A stretch of DNA of 31,138 nucleotides from Rhodospirillaceae bacterium CCH5-H10 (GTDB lineage Bacteria; Pseudomonadota; Alphaproteobacteria; Reyranellales; Reyranellaceae), in the NCBI GenBank assembly GCA_001557035.1, contig LSKJ01000038.1:1-31138 (forward strand), read 5' to 3'. The position numbers and the translations under genes are program-made. A model generated the notes under the pieces. That model was given only the letters and a program-made list of their open reading frames with translations. It had not been told where the DNA came from and did not search any database. Numbering within the stretch: position 1 is the first letter of the stretch; every line of letters starts with the position of its first letter. Below, piece after piece: positions 16,067 through 25,194 of the stretch.

Positions 16067-17653
16067 GTGAGCCTCGCGCGGGCCATCGCCACCGTCGGCG
16101 GTTTCACGCTGCTCAGTCGCGTCGTGGGCTTCGTGCGCGATATCGTGCTGTCGGCGGTGCTGGGTTCCGGGGCGGTGGCGGACGCTTTCTTCGTCGCGTT
16201 CAAGCTGCCGAACTTCTTCCGCCGCCTGTTCGCCGAGGGCGCCTTCTCCGCCGCCTTCGTGCCGCTGTTCGCGCGCGAGCTGCAGGGCGGCGGCCGCGCC
16301 GAGGCGATGGCCTTTGCGCGCCAGGCGCAGGCCGCGCTGCTGCTGGTGCTGATCCCCTTCACGCTGGCCCTGATCGGAGCGATGCCGTGGGTGATGGCGC
16401 TGCTGGCGCCAGGCATGCGCGACGATCTCCCGACCTTCGCCATGGCCGTCGAGTTCGGCCGCATCACCTTTCCCTATCTCCTGTTCATCTCGCTGGCGTC
16501 GCTCTATGGCGGCGTGCTGAACGGCATCGACCGCTTCGCCCATGTCGCGGCGACGCCGGTGTTGCTGAACCTCGCCCTGATTGCCGCCGTGCTGGGCCTG
16601 ACGCCGCTGCTGCCGAACGCGGGCTATGCCGCCTCGATCGGCGTGGCGATCGCCGGCGTCCTGCAATGGCTCTGGCTGCTGGTCGCCTGCGCGCGCGACG
16701 AGGTCGGCATGGCGCTGGTGCGACCGCGCTGGACGCCGCGCGTGGCGCGCCTGGTGAAGCTCGCCACGCCAGTCGCGATCGGCGGCGGCGTGCAGCAGAT
16801 CAGCGTCGTGCTCGACGTCGTGTGGGCATCGCTGCTCCCGGTCGGCACCATCTCGGCGCTCTATTATGCCGATCGCATCGCGCAGTTGCCGCTGGGCGTC
16901 GTCGGCATCGCCATCGGCACGGCGCTGCTGCCGCTGCTGGCCCGCGAGCTGCGCGCCGGCAACACGCAGTCGGCCATGACCAACCAGAACCGCGCGATCG
17001 AGTTCGGCCTGCTGTTCAGCCTGCCGGCCGCCGTGGCCCTGTGGTTCCTGGCCGATCCGATCATCCGCGTGCTGTTCGAGCGCGGCCGGTTCACGGGCGA
17101 GGACACGATGCGCACCGCCGGCGCGCTGGCCGCCTTCGCGGTCGGCCTGCCGGCCTTCGTGCTGGTGAAGGCGCTGGCCCCCGGCTTCTTCGCCCGCGAG
17201 GACACGCGCACGCCGCTCTACATCGCGCTGGCGGCGATCTCGGCGAACATCCTGTTCAACGTCTATTTCCTGTTCGCCACCACGCTCGCCCAGGTCGGCA
17301 TTGCGCTCGCCTCCTCGCTGTCGGGCTGGCTGAACGCGGCGCTGCTGGCGGCGATCCTCTGGCGCCGCGACCACCTGAAACCCGACGGGCGCCTGATCTC
17401 GCGTGCGATCCGCATGGCCGGCGCGACGGCCGGCATGGGCGTGGTGCTGTGGCTCGGCTTCCTCTGGCTGGCCAGGCCGCTATCGCGCCCGGACATCGAG
17501 GGCGGTATCGCGCTCGCCGGCATCTGCGTAATCGGTGCCGCAGCCTATGCCTTGCTGGGCGCCGCGCTCGGCGTCGTGAGGATCTCGGAGCTGCGCTACG
17601 TGATGCGCCGCCAGCCGGGCGTCAAGTCAGCCGACCCAGGCGAACAACCGTGA
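16067..17653 (+). CDS. murJ: Lipid II flippase MurJ
   Basis: A 528-residue inner-membrane protein of the MOP superfamily (MviN/MurJ) that moves lipid II across the membrane for peptidoglycan synthesis. The sequence has about 14 hydrophobic segments and family blocks such as RVVGFVRDIVLSAVLG, DAFFVAFKLPNFFRRLFAEGAFSAAFVP and ALYYADRIAQLPLGVVGIAIG. The start is GTG at 16067 with GGAGG at 16053-16057. Its last 32 bases overlap the convergent hydrolase gene. In many alphaproteobacteria murJ is followed directly by trpS; here trpS lies about 4.4 kb further on. Confidence 0.96.
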   Translation: MSLARAIATVGGFTLLSRVVGFVRDIVLSAVLGSGAVADAFFVAFKLPNFFRRLFAEGAFSAAFVPLFARELQGGGRAEAMAFARQAQAALLLVLIPFTLALIGAMPWVMALLAPGMRDDLPTFAMAVEFGRITFPYLLFISLASLYGGVLNGIDRFAHVAATPVLLNLALIAAVLGLTPLLPNAGYAASIGVAIAGVLQWLWLLVACARDEVGMALVRPRWTPRVARLVKLATPVAIGGGVQQISVVLDVVWASLLPVGTISALYYADRIAQLPLGVVGIAIGTALLPLLARELRAGNTQSAMTNQNRAIEFGLLFSLPAAVALWFLADPIIRVLFERGRFTGEDTMRTAGALAAFAVGLPAFVLVKALAPGFFAREDTRTPLYIALAAISANILFNVYFLFATTLAQVGIALASSLSGWLNAALLAAILWRRDHLKPDGRLISRAIRMAGATAGMGVVLWLGFLWLARPLSRPDIEGGIALAGICVIGAAAYALLGAALGVVRISELRYVMRRQPGVKSADPGEQP

Positions 17654-18575
17654 CGCCGGGCCGCAACGGGCGGCTCGACGAGGGCATGACCAGCACGCAG
17701 TTGTCGTAGGGCGTCGTCACCGGCTCGTCGTCGTCGTGGCCCAGCACGGTGCCCGCCTTGGCGATCACGTCCTGGCCCTCGAAGCGCTGCGCCGGGGTGA
17801 AGTTGCCGCGCTTGGTCGCCACCGCATGCGTCACCTCGACGACGCGTTGCTTCTCCGGTGTCGGCTGGCGCCAACCGGCCGGCAGGTCGCCTTCTTCCAG
17901 GACACCCGTCTCGACGAGGAAGCGCGCCGTCACGTCCTTGGCGACGACGACGGAAGAGGCGCGCCAGTGCTGGCCGGTCTCGATCAGCAGCGCGTTCTTC
18001 GGGCTCTTCGGATCGCCGAAGCCGCCATAGTCGCGCATGCGCATGCCCGCGGCATGGCCCGCATCGCGCACGATGTCGACGGGCGTGCCGATCGCCTTCG
18101 CAAAGGCGACACCCTTGTCGAGCGGGCCCGACAGCATCAGCGGCACGCAATCGTCGTGCATCGAGTGGAGATCGAGCAGCAGGTCGGCGCGCTCGACGAA
18201 CGGCTTCAGCACCTGCGCGCGCTTCGTCTCGACCGTCGTCGCGGGCTCGTCGATGCGGCCCCACACGCGGTTGAAGTCCTCGTCGACCAGGCGCGACTTG
18301 AAGGGCGTGCGGCGATCGAACGAGTGATAGGCCTCGATGTTGTTGAAGGACAGGATCAGCGTGCCCTTGCGCGGCTTCACCTGTGCGGTCAACAGCGCAT
18401 CGACCACGATGGCGCCCGACACTTCGTTGCCGTGGGTCAGCGAGGCGACCATCACCGTCGGGCCGGGCTTGCCGCTCTCCAGCACGTGGATGTAGGGCGC
18501 GGCCCCCTTCTCCCACTTGCGCAGGTCGGGGAAGGCGAACTCGATCGGCGGATTGTCGGACATGTTTTGGACCAT
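17622..18575 (-). CDS. Succinylglutamate desuccinylase/aspartoacylase-family zinc hydrolase
   Basis: A 317-residue M14-type zinc hydrolase that cleaves N-acyl amino acids or related amides. Zinc and catalytic residues are in place: H48 and E51 in LTHGNEVSG, H137 in LLDLHSMHD, and E199 in LIETGQHW; DFNRVWG supplies the substrate arginine. The first ATG is at 18575; a second at 18563 (SDNPP) is equally plausible because neither has a convincing Shine-Dalgarno. It overlaps murJ tail-to-tail by 32 bases and is divergent from an MFS transporter, which may carry its substrate. It is unlikely to be classical AstE, since no arginine-succinyltransferase genes are present. Confidence 0.88.
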   Translation of the reverse strand: MVQNMSDNPPIEFAFPDLRKWEKGAAPYIHVLESGKPGPTVMVASLTHGNEVSGAIVVDALLTAQVKPRKGTLILSFNNIEAYHSFDRRTPFKSRLVDEDFNRVWGRIDEPATTVETKRAQVLKPFVERADLLLDLHSMHDDCVPLMLSGPLDKGVAFAKAIGTPVDIVRDAGHAAGMRMRDYGGFGDPKSPKNALLIETGQHWRASSVVVAKDVTARFLVETGVLEEGDLPAGWRQPTPEKQRVVEVTHAVATKRGNFTPAQRFEGQDVIAKAGTVLGHDDDEPVTTPYDNCVLVMPSSSRPLRPGVTVVRLGRLT

Positions 18576-18630
18576 CGGCAGGTTGCACCGTTCCTTCGCA
18601 TGCTAGTTTATCGCCGACAAGGAGAAGCCA

Positions 18631-19914
18631 ATGGCGCGCAGCCGGTATCGCTGGTTCATCGTCTTCCTGCTGTTCGCGATCACCGTCGTGAACTACATCG
18701 ACCGCGCGGCCCTCTCCTACGCCATCCCCATGATCCAGCGCGATCTCGGCCTGTCGCCGGAGGCGACCGGCGCCATCCTGGGAGCGTTCGGTCTGGGCTA
18801 TGCCGTGACGACCCTGATCGGCGGCTTCGCCGTCGACCGCTACGGCGCGCGGCTGGTGCTCACCGTTGCCGCCGTGCTGTGGAGCCTCTCGATCGGCGCC
18901 ACCGCGCTCGCGACCAGCGTGGCGATCCTCTATGCCGCCCGCATCCTGCTGGGAGTCTCGGAAGGCCCCAATTTCCCGGCCCTCACCGGCGCGGTGAGCC
19001 ACTGGCTGTCGCCGCACGAGCGGGCGACGGCGCTGGCCAACGCCCTGCTGGCGGTGCCGCTGGCGCTGGCCATCGGCGGACCGCTGGTGACGCAGCTTCT
19101 GGGCTGGCTCGACTGGCGCCTGACCTTCGGCGCGCTCTTCGTGCTCTCCGCCGCCTGGATCCCCCTCTGGTACTTCTGCTTCCGGGACGATCCCTCGCAA
19201 TCGCGCCATGTGAACGCGGCCGAGCTCGCCCATATCCGCAAAGTGGATCCCGGTGTCACCGCCGCGCCGCACGCGGTGCTGAAATCCTGGCCGGAAGCCT
19301 CGGTGCTGAAGGCGCTGCTGACCAACCGCACGCTGCTCGCCAACACCTGGGCGTTCTTCGTCTTCGGCTACTTCCTGTTCTTCTTCATGAGCTGGCTGCC
19401 GAGCTACCTGGAGCGCAAGTACGGGCTGAACCTGCCCTCTGTCGGTCTGTTCTCGGTGCTGCCCTGGCTGTCCGCCGCTTTCCTCCTGTGGGCAATGGGC
19501 CGCTGGTCGGACCATCTGCTCAAGACCACCGGCAGCATGCGCATCTCGCGCTCCTGGCTGATCGCGGGCAGCCAGTTCGTGGCCGCCCTCGCCGTCATCC
19601 CGGTGGCGCTGACCGACAATCTCACCGTGGCGATCGCCGGCATCACGGTCGCCGTCGCCTCGTCGATGGGCGCCAACGCCGCCTACTATGCGGTGAACGT
19701 CGACATCGTCCCTGCGCGTGCCGCGACGGCACTCGGCATCATGGATTTCGCCTTCGCCGTCGCGGGCTTCCTGGCGCCGGCCATCACCGGCTGGGTGCTG
19801 AACATCCGCGGCTCCTTCGCCGACGGCTTCCTGCTGATGACCGCGCTCGCCCTCTCCTCGGTGCTGATGGTCCTGCTGTTCCACCATCCCGACAAGGATC
19901 GCGAGACGGCCTGA
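18631..19914 (+). CDS. MFS transporter, anion:cation symporter type
   Basis: A 427-residue, 12-helix major facilitator. The N-terminal RWFIVFLLFAITVVNYIDRA and the helix 2-3 loop GGFAVDRYGAR are typical of the anion:cation symporter family, which includes glucarate, galactonate and phthalate carriers. AAGGAG at 18619-18624 precedes the ATG with good spacing. TTGCAC (18583) and TAGTTT (18604) upstream could form a weak promoter with a short spacer of 15. Divergent from the zinc hydrolase, with 55 bases between starts, it is probably co-controlled with it. The transported acid is unknown. Confidence 0.92.
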   Translation: MARSRYRWFIVFLLFAITVVNYIDRAALSYAIPMIQRDLGLSPEATGAILGAFGLGYAVTTLIGGFAVDRYGARLVLTVAAVLWSLSIGATALATSVAILYAARILLGVSEGPNFPALTGAVSHWLSPHERATALANALLAVPLALAIGGPLVTQLLGWLDWRLTFGALFVLSAAWIPLWYFCFRDDPSQSRHVNAAELAHIRKVDPGVTAAPHAVLKSWPEASVLKALLTNRTLLANTWAFFVFGYFLFFFMSWLPSYLERKYGLNLPSVGLFSVLPWLSAAFLLWAMGRWSDHLLKTTGSMRISRSWLIAGSQFVAALAVIPVALTDNLTVAIAGITVAVASSMGANAAYYAVNVDIVPARAATALGIMDFAFAVAGFLAPAITGWVLNIRGSFADGFLLMTALALSSVLMVLLFHHPDKDRETA

Positions 19915-19929
19915 CGGTCAAAATCCCAA

Positions 19930-20042
19930 CCTCATGCTGAGGAGCGCTCCGCGAGGAGCGCGTCTCGAAGCATGGACACGAGCACCGCGTCTATTGCCCA
20001 TCCTTCGAGACGCCGTGCTCCGCACGGCTCCTCAGGATGAGG
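19930..20042. repeat. Bipartite inverted repeat between convergent genes
   Basis: Outer arms 19930-19945 and 20027-20042 pair with one mismatch (cctcatgctgaggagc). Inner arms 19960-19970 and 20003-20013 pair exactly (gcgtctcgaag). Between outer and inner segments each side carries its own small hairpin: gctcc-gcga-ggagc on the left and ccgtgc-tcc-gcacgg on the right. The element fills the gap between the MFS and binding-protein stop codons and could stop transcription from both sides. It resembles alphaproteobacterial intergenic repeats. Confidence 0.75.
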
Positions 20043-20057
20043 CCGGTAGGAAAGCCC

Positions 20058-21848
20058 CTAGCCGTCGAGATACCAGTTCGCGATATCCCAGGTGTTGTTG
20101 TCCCAGCCGCTGATCTCCGCGACCAGGGCATTGTTGCCGGCGACGGCGCTGGGACGCGCCACCAGCGGGATCGTCACCTGGTTGTTCACGACCAGATCGT
20201 TGCACTTGATGAGCATCGCCGCGCGCTTCACCGGGTCGAGCTCGACCTGAGCGGCCTTGTGGGTGTCGTCGTACTCCTTGTTCTGCCAGCGCGTGACGTT
20301 GCGGCCCTGCCACTTGTTGTCCTTGGTGGCCGCCTCCCATGAGCAGAACTGGCGCAGGAAGACCTCCGGGTCGGGCGCGTTCATGCCGTTGCTGTATTCC
20401 TGAAGGTCGGCATAGAACTTGGTGTAGGTGTCGGGATTGGCGACGTCCGACGAGAAGAACACCGAGGCCGTCACCGACTTCAGGTCGACGTCGATGCCGG
20501 CCCTCTGGAAGGCCTGCTTGACGATCTGCTGCGTCTTCTGCCGCGGCTGGTTGATCGAGGTCTGGTAGACCAGCTTGAACCGCCGGCCGTCCTTGGTCCG
20601 GATGCCGTCGGGCCCGCGCACCCAGCCCGCCTTGTCGAGAAGCGCGTTGGCCTTGTCGATGTTGAACTCGTACTTCGTGTTCCTGGAGCGGAAGCGCTCC
20701 GGATTGTTGATGTAGTTCGCCGTCGCGATGCCGATGCGGCCGTAGATGTGCTTCTCGAGCGAATCCTTGTCGATCAGCAGCGCGATCGCCTGCCGCACCG
20801 TCGGGTCCGACAGGATCGGATGCTTCGTCTTCAGGCTGGAGCGCTCGCCGTCGACCTCCGTCCAGGGATCCGTGTTGTTCAGCTGCATGTGCTCGATGCC
20901 ACCACCATGGGTGATGAGCACGCGCCCCTTGCCGCCCTTCTCCATGCGAACGAGGATCTCGTCTTCGACCTGGAGGTTCCAAGCGAAGTGATACTCCCCG
21001 GTCTGCAGCACCGCCCGTGCCGCCGAGACCGCATCGCCGCCGCCCTTCATCTCGATCGCATCGAAGAAGGGCCGGTTGGGAACGTGATAGTCGAGATTGA
21101 TCTCGCCGGTGACGAGATCGCCCGGCTTGAACTCCTTGAACCTGTAGGGGCCGGTGCCGACCGGCCTGAGGTTGGTCGGCGCCTCGCGCGACTTCGCGCC
21201 GATGTAATCGCCGAACAGGTGCTTCGGGATGATGGCGCCCGCCCAGCCGACGAAGGTGTCGGCCCAGAAGGGCGTGGGCTGCTTGAACTTCACGACCACG
21301 CTGAAATCGTCGATCTTCTCGACCGTGACATCCCGGTACGAACCGCTGCTCACGGTCGCCGTCGCGGGATCGCGGGAATAGGCCCAGGTGAACACGACAT
21401 CGTCGGCGGTGAAGGGCTTGCCGTCGTGCCACTTCACGCCCCGCTTCATTTTCCAGATCACCGACCGGCCGTCGGCGGCCAGCGAGCCGTCCTCGCGGTT
21501 CGGGATCGACGCGGCGAGCTTGGGCCGCAAGTTGCCGTCACGGTCCCAGGCCGCCAGCGGCTCGTAGAACAGGCGCGACCCGTCCTGGTCCTTGGTGCCG
21601 ACGGCGAAGTGGGGATTGAGGAGCGTCGGGCCCTGCCACCACAGGACCTTGAGCAGACCGCCGCCGCCGCGCTTGGTCGGCTTGTAGACCGGCGTCGACT
21701 GCGCCATCGCAACGCCGGAGAAAGCGAGAAGCTGGGTTGCCATCGGCGCGGTCAGCCCGACCGCGGCCAGCCGTTGCACGAAGCGCCGGCGAGACAGGTC
21801 GCCTGCCTTCACCCGGTCGATCAAACCACGCAAGCCACGCTCGTCCAT
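20058..21848 (-). CDS. ABC transporter substrate-binding protein, family 5 (peptide/nickel type)
   Basis: A 596-residue periplasmic binding protein of the SBP_bac_5 family, which delivers oligopeptides, nickel or other small molecules to an ABC importer. The start at 21848 is set by GGAGG seven bases upstream; the open frame continues further 5' but is not family-like. A twin-arginine signal (LSRRRFVQRL, then a hydrophobic stretch ending AMAQS) sends it through the Tat system. Later blocks are typical: GVKWHDGKPFTADDVVFTW and LIDKDSLEKHIYG. No ABC permease or ATPase gene is adjacent, so it is an orphan in this window. The ligand is unknown. Confidence 0.93.
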   Translation of the reverse strand: MDERGLRGLIDRVKAGDLSRRRFVQRLAAVGLTAPMATQLLAFSGVAMAQSTPVYKPTKRGGGGLLKVLWWQGPTLLNPHFAVGTKDQDGSRLFYEPLAAWDRDGNLRPKLAASIPNREDGSLAADGRSVIWKMKRGVKWHDGKPFTADDVVFTWAYSRDPATATVSSGSYRDVTVEKIDDFSVVVKFKQPTPFWADTFVGWAGAIIPKHLFGDYIGAKSREAPTNLRPVGTGPYRFKEFKPGDLVTGEINLDYHVPNRPFFDAIEMKGGGDAVSAARAVLQTGEYHFAWNLQVEDEILVRMEKGGKGRVLITHGGGIEHMQLNNTDPWTEVDGERSSLKTKHPILSDPTVRQAIALLIDKDSLEKHIYGRIGIATANYINNPERFRSRNTKYEFNIDKANALLDKAGWVRGPDGIRTKDGRRFKLVYQTSINQPRQKTQQIVKQAFQRAGIDVDLKSVTASVFFSSDVANPDTYTKFYADLQEYSNGMNAPDPEVFLRQFCSWEAATKDNKWQGRNVTRWQNKEYDDTHKAAQVELDPVKRAAMLIKCNDLVVNNQVTIPLVARPSAVAGNNALVAEISGWDNNTWDIANWYLDG

Positions 21849-21960
21849 CGGATGCCTCCATCCAGAGTGTCGAAGCTGGTTCCCTGACGCTCCCGCTATC
21901 CTGCAAGATGCGTGCAGTTCGATGGGATCAGCCGCGCCCGCCGGCGTCAATGCCGGCACC

Positions 21961-21989
21961 TTGATTATCGCGGCGGCCTGCGCGATACC
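21961..21989 (+). promoter_or_regulatory. Candidate sigma-70 promoter for trpS
   Basis: TTGATT (21961-21966) and GATACC (21984-21989) are separated by 17 bases and lie about 80 bases upstream of the trpS start. The -35 is reasonable; the -10 is a poor match. The rest of this 221-base gap, shared with the divergent binding-protein gene, shows no other clear element. Confidence 0.35.
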
Positions 21990-22069
21990 CGCCCGCCCCT
22001 TGCCTTCCACCGGCGGGGTGCGCGGAGGTCCAAACCCCGCGCCATCGACCTGACCCGGAGTCCACATCC

Positions 22070-23143
22070 ATGAGCGACACGACGACCGGCGCCGCGCAGG
22101 CGCCCAATCCGCACCTCGCCGCCTACAACACGCGCGGCCTCAAGGGCCGGATCCTTTCCGGGGTGCAGCCGACCGGCAATCTCCATCTCGGCAACTATCT
22201 CGGCGCCATCCGCAACTTCGCGCGCCTGCAGAACGACTACGAATGCCTCTACTGCGTGGTCGACCAGCACGCGATCACCGTGTGGCAGGAGCCGGCGCAG
22301 CTCGCCGCGCAGACGCGCGAGATCGCCTCGGCCTTCCTCGCGGCCGGCGTCGACGGCAACAAGCAGATCATCTTCAACCAGTCGATGGTGCCCGAGCACG
22401 CGCAGCTCGCCTGGATCTTCAACTGCGTCGCCCGCATGGGCTGGATGAGCCGCATGACGCAGTTCAAGGAGAAGGCCGGCAAGGACCGCGAGAACGTCTC
22501 GCTGGGCCTGTTCGCCTATCCCGCGCTGATGGCCGCCGACATCCTGATCTACAAGGCCACGCACGTGCCGGTCGGTGAGGACCAGAAGCAGCATCTCGAG
22601 CTGACGCGTGACATTGCCATCAAGTTCAACAACGATTTCGGCCAGCCCGATTTCTTCCCGATCACCGAGCCGCTGATCTTTGGCGCCGCGACACGCGTGA
22701 TGAGCCTGCGCGACGGCACCAAGAAGATGAGCAAGTCCGATCCGTCGGACTATTCGCGCATCAACCTCACCGACGATGCCGACGCGATCGCCCAGAAGAT
22801 TCGCCGCGCCAAGACCGATCCGCTGCCGATGCCGGACACGCTGGAAGATGCCGAGAAGCGGCCGGACGCCGATAACCTGCTGGGCATCTACGCCGCCCTC
22901 GCCGACCAGGAGAAGGACGCCGTCGTCGCCCAGTTCGCCGGCAAACAGTTCTCCGAGTTCAAGACGGCGCTGACCGAACTCGCGGTCGCCAAGCTCGGCC
23001 CCATCGGCGCGGAGATGCAGCGGCTGATGAAGGATCCCGGCCATGTCGATGGCGTGCTGCGCAACGGCGCCCAGCGCGCCCGCGCCATCGCCACGCCGAT
23101 CCTCGACGAAGTCTACCGGACGGTCGGCTTCCTGAAGCCTTGA
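22070..23143 (+). CDS. trpS: Tryptophan--tRNA ligase
   Basis: A 357-residue class I aminoacyl-tRNA synthetase that charges tRNA-Trp. The HIGH-type motif is TGNLHLGN (35-42) and KMSKS is at 219-223, so both ATP-binding signatures are intact. SGVQPTG and [13 protein letters not shown] are further family markers. The N-terminus is about 25 residues longer than in E. coli, as is usual in alphaproteobacteria. CGGAG lies nine bases upstream of the ATG at 22070. A structured repeat begins four bases after its stop. Confidence 0.97.
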   Translation: MSDTTTGAAQAPNPHLAAYNTRGLKGRILSGVQPTGNLHLGNYLGAIRNFARLQNDYECLYCVVDQHAITVWQEPAQLAAQTREIASAFLAAGVDGNKQIIFNQSMVPEHAQLAWIFNCVARMGWMSRMTQFKEKAGKDRENVSLGLFAYPALMAADILIYKATHVPVGEDQKQHLELTRDIAIKFNNDFGQPDFFPITEPLIFGAATRVMSLRDGTKKMSKSDPSDYSRINLTDDADAIAQKIRRAKTDPLPMPDTLEDAEKRPDADNLLGIYAALADQEKDAVVAQFAGKQFSEFKTALTELAVAKLGPIGAEMQRLMKDPGHVDGVLRNGAQRARAIATPILDEVYRTVGFLKP

Positions 23144-23147
23144 TCAT

Positions 23148-23226
23148 TGGAGCGCGCCACTGCGAGCGGAGTAACCTCCGCTCTGAAGTGGCGCAATCAT
23201 GAGCGCCACTGGAGTGGCGCGCTCCA
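23148..23226. repeat. Three-stemmed inverted-repeat element after trpS
   Basis: A perfect 14-bp outer stem (23148-23161 with 23213-23226, tggagcgcgccact) encloses two perfect 8-bp hairpins. The first is gagcggag-taac-ctccgctc (23164-23183). The second is agtggcgc-aatcatga-gcgccact (23187-23210). The fold would be a three-way junction on either strand. It fills the gap between the convergent trpS and heparinase genes. Part of the second hairpin repeats the sequence of the outer stem (agtggcgc), so alternative pairings are possible. Confidence 0.8.
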
Positions 23227-23235
23227 TTGAAAGAG

Positions 23236-24990
23236 TTACCCCTCCATGCGCGTGAGGGCCCACTTCACCGTGGTGCCCTCCGCCGGGACCTGGCCGACCA
23301 GCACGATCTGCTCGGTGCGGCGCACGCGGCCCTCTTCGCCGAGATAGATGCTCTCGGCGAGACCGATGCCGGCGCCGGTCGCGCGCAGCCGCCAGCCGCG
23401 ACCGCTCGGCAGACGCATCAGAACCGCCTGGCCGCTCTGGGCGAGGGTGGCCTTCACCGTCGGATGCAGGTGGAAGCGCACGATGTAGCGCTGGTCCGGC
23501 ACCGTCACGGGGCGGCCCTCGTAGCCCAGGAACGAGTCTTCGCCGCGCAGGTCGCCGCCGTCGGGCGAGAGCCAGAGGCGGCGGCGATGGATGATGCCGT
23601 AGAGCGAGCGATAGCCATCGTGGCACATGTCGAGCCACTGCGCGCCGCCATCGTCGGCGCGGTCGATCAGCACGTTGCCGGCGCGATACTCCAGCGCGCC
23701 GTGGTTGGTGATCTCGGTCGAGTTCACGTCGTCGACCACCGCCGTCGAATGGGCGGCGGTGAAGCGCATGAAATGCTGGAAGTCGCGCGGCGCGCCCGGA
23801 TAGGTGCCGCAGTTCACGATCAGCCGCTCGTGCGCGGCACTCATCTCGAAGCTCAGCGTGCCGGCGTGCGCGATGCCGTCCATGCCGCGCCCCGGCGGGC
23901 TCCCGGCATCGGCGATCACCAGCGAGGTACCGGCCGACAGCCGCTGGAAGCCGCTCGCCAGTGCCATGGTCGGCGCGACTTCGCCCGAACCCGAGCGCGC
24001 CAGCACGAGGTCGATCAGGCGACGGTCGCCCTCCCAGGTGCCGTTGAACAGCGACAGGCCGCCGTCGCCGTGGCGGAAGAAGCGCAGCATCGGCGCCATG
24101 CGATCGATCGCGGCGACCAGTTCGGCCGGCGCCCGGCGTTCGGCCGAGGCCAGCGCCGCGCGCACGTCGATCAGGTGGCGCAGCACCGCGAGTTGCAGGT
24201 GGGGCGCGCGTTCGGAAACGATGCCGTCGTGCAGCACGTAGCGCTTCACGAACTTCGCCAGCCGTGACAGGGACTGATCGAGGCTCTTCTCGAAGTGCTT
24301 GCCGTCCCGGATGAATGCCAGGTCGGCGAAGATCAGCGCCTTGTAGACGGCGACAGCCTCGTGGCCGACCATGCCGCGGCGCGCGACGCGGCGCAGATGG
24401 ACGCGCTGGCGGCCCAGCGAGAAGACGAAACGCGCGGCGAAGCCGGGGTCGGCCGCCGAGGCCAGCCATTCGTAATGGCGAATCCAGGCGACGATGCGGG
24501 CTGCGAGCACCTCGCGCTTCCACGTCACCGGCGACCAGCGCCATTCGCGATTGGTCCAGTCGTCGACCAGCCTGGCGGCCAGCATCGCGCCGTGCGGATC
24601 GCCATTGTCGCGCAGGTCGCGCAGCCAGGCGAAGCCGTTCAGGGCATCGAGCCAGAGCGGTGCGGCTCCCGGCCGCTGCCAAGGCGGGTCGTCCGAATCG
24701 GGCAGGACCGTCCCGACGCTGCCGCCGGCGGCGAATTCACCGGCCTGGAGCAGGCGCTGGCCCAGCACCGGATCGCCCGGCCAGGAATCGGCGGCGACCG
24801 CGAAGAAGCTGCGCGGCGTGTTGTAGCCCAGCGTGAGCGAATAGAGGGAGGAGCCGAGGAACCAGCGGCCGAATGCCTGCCGCTCCCGCTTGGCGGCCAC
24901 GGAGGGGCGCGTCGGCACCGAGCGGATCGGCCGGGCTCCGGAAACCAAAGGCTCACCGGGCCGTCTTGTGTCAGAGGCGACCAGCGTCAT
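23236..24990 (-). CDS. Heparinase II/III family protein
   Basis: A 584-residue protein of the heparinase II/III-like family, with an alpha/alpha-toroid first half (blocks such as NGFAWLRDLRDNG and WIRHYEWLASA) and a beta-sandwich second half (YPGAPRDFQHFMRFTAAHSTAVVDD and similar). Proper heparinases cut heparin-type glycosaminoglycans, but bacteria outside gut or host niches keep this family for unknown surface or extracellular polysaccharides. The N-terminus shows no clear signal peptide. The start at 24990 is the first ATG in frame and has only a weak Shine-Dalgarno, so a later start is possible. Substrate unknown. Confidence 0.88.
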   Translation of the reverse strand: MTLVASDTRRPGEPLVSGARPIRSVPTRPSVAAKRERQAFGRWFLGSSLYSLTLGYNTPRSFFAVAADSWPGDPVLGQRLLQAGEFAAGGSVGTVLPDSDDPPWQRPGAAPLWLDALNGFAWLRDLRDNGDPHGAMLAARLVDDWTNREWRWSPVTWKREVLAARIVAWIRHYEWLASAADPGFAARFVFSLGRQRVHLRRVARRGMVGHEAVAVYKALIFADLAFIRDGKHFEKSLDQSLSRLAKFVKRYVLHDGIVSERAPHLQLAVLRHLIDVRAALASAERRAPAELVAAIDRMAPMLRFFRHGDGGLSLFNGTWEGDRRLIDLVLARSGSGEVAPTMALASGFQRLSAGTSLVIADAGSPPGRGMDGIAHAGTLSFEMSAAHERLIVNCGTYPGAPRDFQHFMRFTAAHSTAVVDDVNSTEITNHGALEYRAGNVLIDRADDGGAQWLDMCHDGYRSLYGIIHRRRLWLSPDGGDLRGEDSFLGYEGRPVTVPDQRYIVRFHLHPTVKATLAQSGQAVLMRLPSGRGWRLRATGAGIGLAESIYLGEEGRVRRTEQIVLVGQVPAEGTTVKWALTRMEG

Positions 24991-25106
24991 CGTTTCTGTT
25001 CTTTGGCCCGGGAGGCTCGAGCGGCCGGGCGGTGGAGGAGTTTTTTTGTATTTTAGCCCAGTCGGAGCCCGGTGGCGATGGGCAGCAGGGCGGCCCGCGA
25101 CCGGCC

Positions 25107-25134
25107 CTTGAACCTCCGATCACGCACACCAGAT
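25107..25134 (+). promoter_or_regulatory. Candidate heat-shock (RpoH) promoter for Hsp20
   Basis: CTTGAAC (25107-25113), a 13-base spacer and CACCAGAT (25127-25134) resemble the sigma-32 consensus CTTGAAA / CCCCATnT. The predicted transcript would start about 25141, giving a leader of about 55 bases. That leader contains a hairpin with a bulge (ggaacgcccgaacggggttcc) and a ctccgcggag palindrome that touches the Shine-Dalgarno. Confidence 0.42.
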
Positions 25135-25194
25135 TCATTCCAAGGGAACGCCCGAACGGGGTTCCTGGCCACTCGCTCCGCGGAGGGGGGTTAG

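Noticed and set aside
15861..16070. A 69-residue open frame in the gap before murJ
   Set aside because: Its translation passes through the inverted repeat, and it has no Shine-Dalgarno or family match.
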